Source: Porcincola sp945869225
GTDB taxonomy: Bacteria; Bacillota; Clostridia; Lachnospirales; Lachnospiraceae
Length of the DNA stretch: 64,000 nt
Assembly: GCF_052118625.1 (NCBI RefSeq)
Contig: NZ_JBQKGW010000017.1
Location: 1-64,000 of the forward strand
Reading direction: 5' to 3'
Part shown: one piece after another, positions 1-7,595 of the stretch
Position numbering within the stretch: position 1 is the stretch's first letter
Layout: each line of letters opens with the position of its first letter
The notes under the pieces: model-generated
What the model was told of the DNA's origin: nothing
The model's database searches: none
The model's input: only the letters and a program-made list of their open reading frames with translations
Made by a program: the position numbers and the translations under genes

Positions 1-135
1 AGAAGGACAGGGCAATCATAGTACTATTGTATGAAAGAGTAAACGCAACCTGTGCAAGACTAACGTCTACCTCTGGTATTAATGGTGGAATTTAAAATTT
101 CATTTTTAGAAAAATAAAAAAATAAAAAAAGGGGG

Positions 136-164
136 TTGCATTCTACACGACATCATGCTATAGT
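136..164 (+). promoter_or_regulatory. Vegetative promoter of the tRNA pair
   Basis: The -35 TTGCAT (136-141) and -10 TATAGT (159-164) are separated by exactly 17 bases. Initiation would fall near 171, just ahead of the first tRNA at 184. The A/T-rich tract at 95-130 could act as an UP-like element. The preceding bases 1-135 hold no gene I can support. Confidence 0.75.
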
Positions 165-183
165 ATGAAAGTCGGCACGACAT

Positions 184-255
184 GGTTCCTTGGTCAAGCG
201 GCTAAGACGTCGCCCTCTCACGGCGAAAACAGGAGTTCGATTCTCCTAGGAACTA
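184..255 (+). tRNA. tRNA-Glu, anticodon CTC
   Basis: The cloverleaf folds completely. The acceptor arm GGTTCCT (184-190) pairs with AGGAACT (248-254), with A255 as discriminator. The anticodon stem TCGCC/GGCGA encloses loop CTCTCAC, giving anticodon CTC, which reads GAG. The T arm AGGAG/CTCCT has a canonical TTCGA loop start. CCA is not encoded. The C34 anticodon reads only GAG, so a TTC-anticodon tRNA-Glu must exist elsewhere. Confidence 0.93.
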
Positions 256-258
256 TTA

Positions 259-287
259 CCCGTCATCAGGTATGATGGCGGGTTTTT
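259..287 (+). terminator. Hairpin terminator between the two tRNAs
   Basis: CCCGTCATC (259-267) pairs with GATGGCGGG (274-282), with one G-T pair, followed by TTTTT. It starts only three bases after the tRNA-Glu 3' end. It may terminate, or may be a partial terminator and processing signal, since no good separate promoter for the second tRNA is seen in 288-308. Confidence 0.8.
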
Positions 288-308
288 CAAATCTATCCTT
301 ATTCTTTT

Positions 309-382
309 GGAACCGTAGCTCAGCTGGGATGAGCGTTCGCCTCACACGCGAAAGGTCAGGAGTCCGAGCCTCCTCGGTTCCA
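309..382 (+). tRNA. tRNA-Val, anticodon CAC, unusual T loop
   Basis: The acceptor GGAACCG (309-315) pairs perfectly with CGGTTCC (375-381), with A382 as discriminator. The D stem is GCTC/GAGC. The anticodon stem TTCGC/GCGAA has loop CTCACAC, giving CAC, which reads GUG. The T stem AGGAG/CTCCT is intact, but the T loop begins T-C-C-G-A, so position 55 is C instead of the near-universal U (pseudouridine). The rest looks functional. Either this is a real variant tRNA or a mutated copy. Confidence 0.85.
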
Positions 383-388
383 CTGTCG

Positions 389-412
389 AAAGCCCGTATT
401 CACGGGCTTTTT
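389..412 (+). terminator. Terminator after tRNA-Val
   Basis: AAAGCCCGT (389-397) and ACGGGCTTT (402-410) form a nine-pair stem with a four-base loop, running into a T-rich tail (TTTTTATTTT). Confidence 0.85.
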
Positions 413-477
413 ATTTTACTGTTATCCCCTCCAGATTTGTGGTAAGATAATTGAAAATTTGATATGTGGAGGGCTGT

Positions 478-1758
478 ATGAATCTGAGTGACTGGAAAAA
501 AAGGCTTCTGACAGAGGATTATCAGAAGAAACTGAATATGCTCTATCCTGGTAAGGCAAAAGAAAACCTGCCAAGGTATGAACATCTTCTTGACCTGTTT
601 TCCGAGACATATCCGGAGGACACAGCAGAAGACATCCACCTGTTTTCTGCACCAGGCCGAACGGAGATTGGCGGGAATCACACGGATCATGAGCACGGCA
701 GGGTTCTGGCTGCATCCGTTGACCTTGACATGATCGGCGCAGCTGTCCCGACAAATGATGGAAAGGTTACGATCCTGTCTGAGGGGTATCCCGTCTGTAC
801 GATCGACCTGACGGATATGTCTGTCAGAAAAGATGAAGTGAACACAACGGCTGCGTTGATCCGGGGAGTGGTGAAGCGCTTTATGGATCTTTCGTGCTCC
901 ATCTCAGGCTTTCGGGCGGTCGTAACGAGTGCTGTTCTGCCTGGATCTGGAATCAGTTCATCAGCTGCTTTTGAGGTCCTGATCGGCAATATGGTCAACG
1001 GCCTGTTCTACGGGGGAAAAGCAGATCCCGTGGAGATCGCTCAGATCAGCCAGTATGCGGAGAATGTTTATTTCGGTAAACCGTCCGGCCTGATGGATCA
1101 GACAGCTTCCTCAGTCGGGAATATTCTGACCATTGATTTTGCGGATCCGTCCAATCCGATCGTTGAGAAACTTGATGTTGATTTCGATTCCATGGGATAC
1201 AGCCTTGTGATTATTAACTGCTGGGCGAGTCACGCGGATTTGACCGATGAGTATACGGCGATTCCAGTCGAGGAGCAGGAGGTAGCAGGCTTTTTCAATA
1301 AAAAGGTTCTGAATGATGTACCAAAGGAAGCCTTCATGGAACGGATACCGGAGCTGAGAAAGGCGTTCGGAGACAGAGCAGTCCTTCGCTCCATTCATTA
1401 TTATGCAGACACAGAACGGGTGCCCAGACAGGTAGAGGCCTTGAAAAAAGGTGACATGAATACATTCCTGCGGCTGGTTAATGAGTCGGGCAGATCCAGC
1501 TGGATGTATCTGCAGAATATCGTCCCATGTGGAGCCAATGAGCATCAGGAGATGGCCATTGCGCTGGCACTTTGCGACGAGCTTCTGGGCGGAAGAGGGG
1601 CGTTCAGAGTTCATGGGGGCGGCTTTGCAGGAACCTGCCAGGCATTTGTGCCGGATGATATGATTGATTCCTTTACAGAGCGTATGAACCGGCTTCTTGG
1701 AGAGGGCAGTTGTCACGTCCTCAGTATCCGCCCGACAGGCGGATGTGAGCTGTTTTGA
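478..1758 (+). CDS. galK: Galactokinase
   Basis: This enzyme phosphorylates galactose with ATP to galactose-1-phosphate, the entry step of the Leloir pathway in the cytoplasm. The 426-residue product carries the GHMP-kinase features of the family: the galactokinase signature GRTEIGGNHTDHEHG near residue 59, the ATP-binding PGSGISSSAA loop near 155, and the third motif VHGGGFAGT near 378. ATG at 478 was chosen because GTGGAGGG (466-473) is then a ribosome site at normal spacing; an upstream GTG at 466 lies inside that site. It is somewhat longer than the 380-400 residues usual for the family. galE follows 91 bases downstream. No galT lies next to them, so the uridylyltransferase must be elsewhere if the pathway is complete. 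Confidence 0.95.
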   Translation: MNLSDWKKRLLTEDYQKKLNMLYPGKAKENLPRYEHLLDLFSETYPEDTAEDIHLFSAPGRTEIGGNHTDHEHGRVLAASVDLDMIGAAVPTNDGKVTILSEGYPVCTIDLTDMSVRKDEVNTTAALIRGVVKRFMDLSCSISGFRAVVTSAVLPGSGISSSAAFEVLIGNMVNGLFYGGKADPVEIAQISQYAENVYFGKPSGLMDQTASSVGNILTIDFADPSNPIVEKLDVDFDSMGYSLVIINCWASHADLTDEYTAIPVEEQEVAGFFNKKVLNDVPKEAFMERIPELRKAFGDRAVLRSIHYYADTERVPRQVEALKKGDMNTFLRLVNESGRSSWMYLQNIVPCGANEHQEMAIALALCDELLGGRGAFRVHGGGFAGTCQAFVPDDMIDSFTERMNRLLGEGSCHVLSIRPTGGCELF

Positions 1759-1849
1759 TTTAAAGCGCTCGGGTATCAGCAACAAATTCCGGACAGTCGA
1801 TTGTTAACCGGAGATGAATCGTTTTTTCTAATGATCAGGAGGAGAGGCC

Positions 1850-2866
1850 ATGAGAATTCTTGTCACAGGAGGAGCTGGATTTATCGGAAGCCATACTTGC
1901 GTTGAATTGTTGAATGCCGGGTATGAAGTCACTGTTGTCGATAACCTTTATAATGCCAGCGAAAAGGCAATCGACCGGGTCAGAGAGATCACAGGCAGGG
2001 ATCTGACATTTGTGAAGGGGGATATCCTGGACAAGCTCTGCCTGGATCAGATATTTGAGAGTCAGAAGATCGATGCGGTGATTCATTTTGCCGGCCTGAA
2101 GGCAGTGGGGGAATCTGTACATAAACCGGTGGAATATTATTCCAATAACATCACGGGAACACTGAATCTGATCGAGAGTATGAGAAGCCACGGCTGCAAA
2201 AATATCATCTTTTCTTCCAGTGCGACCGTATATGGGGATCCTGCTTTTGTCCCGATCACGGAGGAATGCCCGAAGGGAACCTGTACGAATCCATATGGGT
2301 GGACAAAGTGGATGCTCGAGCAGATTTTGATCGATGTGCAGAAGGCGGATCCGGAGTGGAATGTCATTCTTCTGCGTTATTTCAACCCGATCGGTGCCCA
2401 TCCATCAGGACTGCTTGGAGAAGATCCGAAGGGAATCCCGAACAACCTGGTGCCTTATATTGCACAGGTAGCCATCGGCAAGCTGAAGGAGCTGTCAGTC
2501 TTCGGCAATGATTATGACACACCGGACGGGACGGGCGTAAGAGATTACATCCATGTGTGTGATCTGGCCAGAGGGCATGTGAATGCAATCAGAAAATTCG
2601 CGGACAATGAAGGGGTTTCCATCTATAATCTGGGAACTGGCCATGGTTATTCCGTGCTTCAGGTGGTGAAGGCATTCAGTAAGGCCTGCGGGAAAGAGAT
2701 CCCATATGTCATCAAACCGAGACGTGCAGGTGATATTGCGACCTGCTATTGCGATCCTTCAAAGGCAGCAAGAGAGCTCGGGTGGAAGGCAGAGTATGGA
2801 ATCGAGGAGATGTGCCGTGATTCCTGGAACTGGCAGCAGAAGAACCCGAACGGTTTTGCAGACTGA
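1850..2866 (+). CDS. galE: UDP-glucose 4-epimerase
   Basis: It interconverts UDP-galactose and UDP-glucose using bound NAD, serving galactose breakdown and supply of UDP-galactose for surface polysaccharides. The 338-residue protein has the N-terminal Rossmann motif GGAGFIGSH (residues 7-15), an SSSATVYG segment, and the catalytic YGWTK (Y150 to K154) of the short-chain dehydrogenase type. Length matches the family. AGGAGGAGAGGCC precedes the ATG. It is co-directional with galK and followed after nine bases by prmA, so the transcript probably continues. Confidence 0.96.
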   Translation: MRILVTGGAGFIGSHTCVELLNAGYEVTVVDNLYNASEKAIDRVREITGRDLTFVKGDILDKLCLDQIFESQKIDAVIHFAGLKAVGESVHKPVEYYSNNITGTLNLIESMRSHGCKNIIFSSSATVYGDPAFVPITEECPKGTCTNPYGWTKWMLEQILIDVQKADPEWNVILLRYFNPIGAHPSGLLGEDPKGIPNNLVPYIAQVAIGKLKELSVFGNDYDTPDGTGVRDYIHVCDLARGHVNAIRKFADNEGVSIYNLGTGHGYSVLQVVKAFSKACGKEIPYVIKPRRAGDIATCYCDPSKAARELGWKAEYGIEEMCRDSWNWQQKNPNGFAD

Positions 2867-2875
2867 GGCAGATTT

Positions 2876-3829
2876 ATGAAATGGAAGAAATTCAGGCTGA
2901 AGACGCTGGCATCGGCTGAGGACATCGTCGCGGAGGCGCTTTCAGAAGCAGGAATAGAGGGGGTGGAGATTGAAGACCATGTCCCGCTCTCCGAGAATGA
3001 GCTGAAGCAGATGTTTGTTGACATCCCGCTTCCTGCCGGGCAGGACGATGGGACAGCTTACCTTGATTTCTATCTGGATGAGGACGAGGATGCCCCCGGC
3101 ATCCTCGCTTCTGTCAGAGAACGGTTGGAAAACCTTCGTCAATACACCCAGATCGGGGCCTGCACGATAGAAGAAGGGGAGACGGAGGATGTTGACTGGA
3201 TCAACAACTGGAAAAAATACTTCCACAAATTCAAGGTGGATGACATCCTGATTATTCCGTCCTGGGAGAAAGTGGAAGATTGCGACAGTTCGGGGATGGT
3301 GCTCCATATCGATCCTGGAACTGCTTTTGGAACAGGCATGCATGAGACGACACAGCTGTGCATGAGACAGCTGAAAAAGGTTGTGACGCCACAGACACAG
3401 CTGCTTGATGTTGGGACAGGGAGCGGCATCCTGTCAATTGTCGCATTGAAGCTGGGGGCCAGGCATGCAGTTGGAACCGATCTTGATCCCTGTGCTGTGG
3501 ATGCTGTGAAGGAGAATCTTTCTGCCAACGACGTTCCGGAGAGCAGCATGGACATGGTGCTGGGCAATCTGATTGATGATCCGAAAACCCAGACTTTGGT
3601 CGGATATGATAAATATGATGTTGTGACCGCCAACATCCTTGCTGATGTGCTGATTGCGCTTGCACCCCACATCGTACCGGCGATGAAGCCAGAGGGCATC
3701 CTTATTATGTCCGGCATCCTTGACGAGAGGGAGAAGGATGTGGAGCAGGCTGCAAGAAAGGCGGGACTTCAAATTGTGGAAGTGACACATCAGAACGAGT
3801 GGGCTTGCGTGACCGCAAAGAAAGACTGA
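2876..3829 (+). CDS. prmA: Ribosomal protein L11 methyltransferase
   Basis: This SAM-dependent enzyme methylates lysines and the N-terminus of ribosomal protein L11. The 317-residue protein has an N-terminal L11-recognition domain and a C-terminal Rossmann methyltransferase domain with the SAM motif LDVGTGSGIL (about residues 176-185) and the N-I-L motif near 253. The ribosome site is weak (GAGGCAG), fitting translation in an operon directly behind galE. rsmE follows after six bases; the prmA-rsmE pair is widely conserved in Firmicutes and supports both calls. Confidence 0.95.
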   Translation: MKWKKFRLKTLASAEDIVAEALSEAGIEGVEIEDHVPLSENELKQMFVDIPLPAGQDDGTAYLDFYLDEDEDAPGILASVRERLENLRQYTQIGACTIEEGETEDVDWINNWKKYFHKFKVDDILIIPSWEKVEDCDSSGMVLHIDPGTAFGTGMHETTQLCMRQLKKVVTPQTQLLDVGTGSGILSIVALKLGARHAVGTDLDPCAVDAVKENLSANDVPESSMDMVLGNLIDDPKTQTLVGYDKYDVVTANILADVLIALAPHIVPAMKPEGILIMSGILDEREKDVEQAARKAGLQIVEVTHQNEWACVTAKKD

Positions 3830-3835
3830 GGATAT

Positions 3836-4588
3836 ATGTACCGCTTTTTTATCAGCCGGGAATCAATTGATGAGGCGGCCGGAACCATTCAGATACAAGG
3901 TGAGGATGTCGGGCATATTCACTCTGTCCTGCGGATGAAGCCCGGAGAAGAGGTTCTTCTGTGTACAGGGATGGAAGGTGACCAGACAGATTATCTGTGC
4001 AGGATTGAAGGGTATTCTGACGGAGCTGTCCTCACAAAAATCGTCTCGAAGAACCGCTCTCAGCAGGAACTTCCATCAAGACTCTATTTGTTTCAGGGAC
4101 TTCCCAAGGCGGACAAACTGGAGAGTATCATCCAAAAGAGCGTGGAGCTGGGCGTATATAGAATTGTACCGACTCTGATGAAACGTTGTGTTGTGAAGCC
4201 TGACACGAAAAAAATCGCTAAAAAAACAGCCAGGTGGAACGCGATTGCACTGGCTGCGGCAAAACAATCAAAAAGAGGCATCGTTCCAGAGGTGACAGAA
4301 CCCGTTTCCTTTTTGGAAGCGCTGGAACTTACGCGATCACTGGATCATGTAGTTGTTCCGTATGAGAATTCAGACGGCATAGAGCATACCAGAGTGGTTC
4401 TTTCATCTGTAAAGCCTGGTGAGAGCTGCGGGATCTTCATCGGGCCGGAGGGCGGCTTTGACGAAAATGAAATCAACATGCTGCGGGATATCGGCGGCGC
4501 AATCGTGACACTCGGACACAGAATCCTTCGTACAGAAACGGCAGGACCTGCTGTACTGGCTGCCCTTATGCTGCACCTTGAAGAATGA
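3836..4588 (+). CDS. rsmE: 16S rRNA m3U1498 methyltransferase
   Basis: RsmE methylates N3 of U1498 in helix 44 of 16S rRNA in assembled 30S subunits. The 250-residue product belongs to the SPOUT knot superfamily. The knot region shows GPEGGF (about 202-207) and LGHRILRTETA (about 226-236), both diagnostic. Length is typical. It overlaps the reading frame leading into the next gene by a few bases, so the cluster prmA-rsmE-desulfurase-thiI is probably translated from one message. Confidence 0.96.
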   Translation: MYRFFISRESIDEAAGTIQIQGEDVGHIHSVLRMKPGEEVLLCTGMEGDQTDYLCRIEGYSDGAVLTKIVSKNRSQQELPSRLYLFQGLPKADKLESIIQKSVELGVYRIVPTLMKRCVVKPDTKKIAKKTARWNAIALAAAKQSKRGIVPEVTEPVSFLEALELTRSLDHVVVPYENSDGIEHTRVVLSSVKPGESCGIFIGPEGGFDENEINMLRDIGGAIVTLGHRILRTETAGPAVLAALMLHLEE

Positions 4589-4635
4589 AAGCAGTAAGAT
4601 ATGGCGATGTGAAATCATGCACTGAGAAGGAAATT

Positions 4636-5787
4636 ATGGAAGCTTATCTGGATAATTCAGCAACAACAAAGGTTTCGGAGGCGGTAAAGGACATTGTTGT
4701 ACAGACGATGATGGTCGATTACGGGAACCCCTCCTCCAGGCATCAGAAGGGTGTCGATGCAGAGAGGTATGTCCGGGAAGCACGGGAGCGGATTGCCGCG
4801 ACATTGAAGGTGAAGGATCGGGAGATCTATTTTACTTCGGGCGGGACTGAGTCCAACAACTGGGCACTGATCGGTGGGGCTTTAGCGAACAGGCGGGCCG
4901 GGAAGCATATCATTACCACTGCAGTGGAGCATGCAGCGGTCCTGCAGCCGCTGTCTTTCCTTAAAGATATGGGATTCCGGATTACCTATCTTCCGGTCGA
5001 TGAGCATGGACACATCAGTCTGGATGATCTGAAGGCGCAGTTAGATCAGGATACGATTCTGGTTTCCACAATGTATGTAAACAATGAAATCGGAGCGGTG
5101 GAACCGATTGCTGAAATCGGAGAGCTTGTAAAGGATTATAATGAGCAGATTCTGTTTCATGTAGATGCCATCCAGGCATATGGAAAGTACAGGATCTTTC
5201 CGGAAAAACTGCATATCGATATGCTGTCTGTCAGTGGACATAAGATTCACGGCCCGAAAGGCAGTGGATTTTTGTACATACACGAGAAGGCGAAGGTCAG
5301 GCCGCTCATATATGGCGGCGGACAGCAGCGGGGGATGCGGTCCGGGACGGAGAATGTGCCTGGCTGCGCCGGCCTTGGCGTTGCAGCGATGGAGGCATAC
5401 ACAGATTTTGAACAGAAAGTTGATTCGATGAGAGCTTGTAAAAAACGTCTCATGAAGGGACTTTCCGGGGTTGAGGGCGCTCATATTATTTCACTGGAAG
5501 AAGAGGCTCCTCAGATTGTCAGCTGCTCCTTTGAAGGTGTTCGCTCGGAGGTCTTTCTCCACGCACTGGAGGAGAAGGGAGTCTATGTTTCGTCAGGTTC
5601 AGCCTGCTCATCGAACAAAAAGACACCTGTCAGCACTGTTCTTCAGGAGATCCATCTCAGCCCGCAGATGCAGGACTCAACGCTGCGGTTCAGCTTCTGT
5701 GACACAACATCGTTTGAGGAGATTGACTATGCCCTTTCCTGTATCAGGGAGCTGTATCCTGTTCTGAAACGGTATATGCGGAGATAA
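4636..5787 (+). CDS. Cysteine desulfurase (IscS/NifS type) partnering ThiI
   Basis: This PLP enzyme removes sulfur from cysteine as a persulfide on its own cysteine. The 383-residue product shows the N-terminal YLDNSATT, the PLP lysine in SGHKIHGPKG (K203), RSGTEN, and the persulfide-carrying cysteine in SSGSACSS (C324) on a short loop. ATG 4636 is preferred over 4585 because GAGAAGGA lies just upstream and family members start with this strand. thiI follows directly, as in Firmicutes where a dedicated NifS-like enzyme feeds ThiI. I therefore infer it supplies sulfur for tRNA 4-thiouridine, and possibly thiamine, rather than being the main Fe-S desulfurase. Confidence 0.93.
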   Translation: MEAYLDNSATTKVSEAVKDIVVQTMMVDYGNPSSRHQKGVDAERYVREARERIAATLKVKDREIYFTSGGTESNNWALIGGALANRRAGKHIITTAVEHAAVLQPLSFLKDMGFRITYLPVDEHGHISLDDLKAQLDQDTILVSTMYVNNEIGAVEPIAEIGELVKDYNEQILFHVDAIQAYGKYRIFPEKLHIDMLSVSGHKIHGPKGSGFLYIHEKAKVRPLIYGGGQQRGMRSGTENVPGCAGLGVAAMEAYTDFEQKVDSMRACKKRLMKGLSGVEGAHIISLEEEAPQIVSCSFEGVRSEVFLHALEEKGVYVSSGSACSSNKKTPVSTVLQEIHLSPQMQDSTLRFSFCDTTSFEEIDYALSCIRELYPVLKRYMRR

Positions 5788-5796
5788 GCAGATAAT

Positions 5797-5830
5797 GGCG
5801 GAGAATTGACTCCGCCGGGCTTTCGCCGGC
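5797..5830 (+). other. Overlapping alternative stem-loops before thiI
   Basis: GGCGGAG (5797-5803) can pair with CTCCGCC (5810-5816). GCCGG (5814-5818) can pair with CCGGC (5826-5830). The two stems share bases 5814-5816, so only one forms at a time. There is no T tract, so neither is a terminator. They may influence thiI translation or mRNA processing; this is inference. Confidence 0.45.
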
Positions 5831-5868
5831 TGTCATCGAGACAACAGAAAGAAAGGTTTTGTATTTTT

Positions 5869-7119
5869 ATGTTCTATAAAACGTATCTAATCAAGTATGG
5901 TGAAATCGGCGTGAAGGGGAAGAACCGCGCTTCTTTTGAGGATGCACTGGTCAGCCAGATCAGGGCGGCATTAAGCCGGATCGGCGACAGCTTCCATGTC
6001 TGGAAGGAGCAGGGCCGGATCATCGTAGATGTTCTCGGGGCTGAAAAGGATACAGACTCGGAAGAAATTATCCGGGAGCTTCAGACTGTCTTCGGAATTG
6101 TCGGGATCTGTCCGGTTGTTAAAGCGCCTCTGGGGACGCCCGAGGAGATTGCACCACATGTCGTTTCCTTTCTTTCAGAACTGTACCACCTGAAGATTGA
6201 TGACCGCTGGCGTGAAAAGCATGGCGAGCAGCTGGACGGATCGGCGGAGGGACTTTCGTTCAAGGTTCACTGCAGAAGGGCCAACAAACAGTATCCTGTT
6301 GCCTCTATGGACGTCAACGCCTATCTTGGGGAAAAGATTCTTGATGCATTTCCAGGACAGATTCGTGTTGATGTGCATGACCCGAAGGTGATGGTGTATG
6401 TTGAGCTTCGCGATGAGGTCTACATCTATTCGCAAGTACTTCCGGGCCCGGGTGGCATGCCTCTCGGGACGAATGGCTCTGCCATGCTTTGCCTGTCCGG
6501 TGGAATCGATTCACCCGTTGCGGGATGGATGATTTCAAAGAGGGGCGTTACGATCAATGCGACTTATTTTCATGCACCGCCGTATACCAGTGAGCGGGCA
6601 AAGCAGAAGGTCGTGGATCTTGCGAGGATAATATCCAGATACACAGGTCCGATCAGGCTTCATATTGTGAATTTTACGGATATCCAGCTGGCGATCTATG
6701 AAAAGTGCCCGCACGATGAACTGACCATCATCATGAGAAGATACATGATGAGAATTGCAGAGCATTTCGCGAAGGAGGATGGCTGCCAGGCGCTGATTAC
6801 GGGAGAAAGCCTCGGACAGGTTGCAAGTCAGACAATGCAGAGTCTTGTCTGCACAGATGATGTCTGCAGTATGCCGGTCTTCCGCCCATTGATCGGATTT
6901 GACAAGCAGGATATTATCGACCTTTCACTGCAGATCGGGACGTATGAGACCTCAATTGAACCATACGAGGACTGCTGTACGATCTTTGTGGCAAAGCATC
7001 CTGTTACGAAACCGAGACTGGATGTCATCAGGCGTTCGGAAATGAAGCTGGCGGATGGAATCGATGAGCTGATGAAAAAGGCTTTGGAGACGGCAGAAGT
7101 GATCGAAGTGAAAGCGTAA
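5869..7119 (+). CDS. thiI: tRNA uracil 4-sulfurtransferase
   Basis: ThiI adenylates U8 of tRNA and transfers sulfur to it to form 4-thiouridine; in many bacteria it also serves thiamine thiazole synthesis. The 416-residue protein has an N-terminal ferredoxin-like/THUMP region and a PP-loop ATPase domain with SGGIDSPV (about 210-217), then ITGESLGQVASQT. There is no C-terminal rhodanese domain; this is the short Firmicute form, which gets sulfur from the adjacent desulfurase. ATG 5869 gives the family start FYKTYLIKYGE; upstream residues in the same frame look untranslated. The nearest ribosome site (GAAAGG) is rather far upstream, so initiation may be weak or coupled. Confidence 0.95.
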   Translation: MFYKTYLIKYGEIGVKGKNRASFEDALVSQIRAALSRIGDSFHVWKEQGRIIVDVLGAEKDTDSEEIIRELQTVFGIVGICPVVKAPLGTPEEIAPHVVSFLSELYHLKIDDRWREKHGEQLDGSAEGLSFKVHCRRANKQYPVASMDVNAYLGEKILDAFPGQIRVDVHDPKVMVYVELRDEVYIYSQVLPGPGGMPLGTNGSAMLCLSGGIDSPVAGWMISKRGVTINATYFHAPPYTSERAKQKVVDLARIISRYTGPIRLHIVNFTDIQLAIYEKCPHDELTIIMRRYMMRIAEHFAKEDGCQALITGESLGQVASQTMQSLVCTDDVCSMPVFRPLIGFDKQDIIDLSLQIGTYETSIEPYEDCCTIFVAKHPVTKPRLDVIRRSEMKLADGIDELMKKALETAEVIEVKA

Positions 7120-7163
7120 TCCACGAGCTGAAGCTGGAAAAAAGTCTGAAAGACAAGGATGAA

Positions 7164-7192
7164 ATAAAAAAGCCTCTGCATCTGCAGAGGCT
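7164..7192 (-). terminator. Terminator of the HPr-like gene
   Basis: On the minus strand AGCCTCTGCA and TGCAGAGGCT (7171-7192) form a ten-pair stem with a two-base loop, followed by TTTTTTAT. It lies 46 bases past the stop of the HPr-like gene. The same stem could stop thiI transcripts from the other side, though the T run is only on the minus strand. Confidence 0.82.
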
Positions 7193-7237
7193 GCGAAGGC
7201 AGGATGTGACGACCGAAAGTTAGAGAAGCTGGTATTC

Positions 7238-7471
7238 TCACTGAACCATATACGGCTTCAATACTTCAAGAATGCTGTCGAGATTGTCTTCGGCATGAAT
7301 ACTGAGATCGATCGGCTTTGAGAGATCCAGGCTGAAGATGCCCATGATTGATTTGGCATCGATGACATATCTGCCGGAAACCAGATCAAAGTCGTTATCG
7401 AACTTTGTAATATCATTCACAAAAGACTTGACTTTATCAATCGAATTCAGAGAGATCTTTACTGTTTTCAT
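7238..7471 (-). CDS. HPr-family protein lacking the active-site histidine
   Basis: This 77-residue protein resembles the PTS phosphocarrier HPr. It keeps the central KSIMG element (residues 40-44), which in HPr contains the regulatory serine phosphorylated by HPr kinase. The N-terminal segment that should read GIHARPA instead reads NSIDKVKSFV, so the phosphate-accepting His-15 is gone. It therefore cannot carry phosphate from enzyme I in the usual way. I infer a regulatory or structural paralogue, perhaps still able to bind HPr partners through the Ser-46 face. The start at 7471 has GGGAGGAT on the minus strand at good spacing. It sits alone between thiI and mtaB with its own promoter and terminator. 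Confidence 0.85.
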   Translation of the reverse strand: MKTVKISLNSIDKVKSFVNDITKFDNDFDLVSGRYVIDAKSIMGIFSLDLSKPIDLSIHAEDNLDSILEVLKPYMVQ

Positions 7472-7547
7472 AATTCTGTATCCTCCCAATAAGCAATAGG
7501 CCCTCTGTTCTGAAGGCACTGAATCTGACCATGTGGAATACAGAAGT

Positions 7548-7576
7548 AGTCTATCGTTTCCAAAATCAAAAGTCAA
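7548..7576 (-). promoter_or_regulatory. Promoter of the HPr-like gene
   Basis: On the minus strand TTGACT (7571-7576) and TAGACT (7548-7553) are 17 bases apart. Transcription would begin near 7540, leaving a leader of about 70 bases before the start codon. Confidence 0.6.
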
Positions 7577-7595
7577 TACAGCAGGAACCGGGTAT

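Noticed and set aside
437..465. TTGTGG / TGATAT as a galK promoter
   Set aside because: Spacing is right but initiation would fall on the ribosome site at 466-473, leaving no leader; galK may depend on another promoter or on read-through from the tRNA unit.
1111..1785. A 224-codon minus-strand ORF opposite galK
   Set aside because: Shadow of galactokinase, without ribosome site or family likeness.
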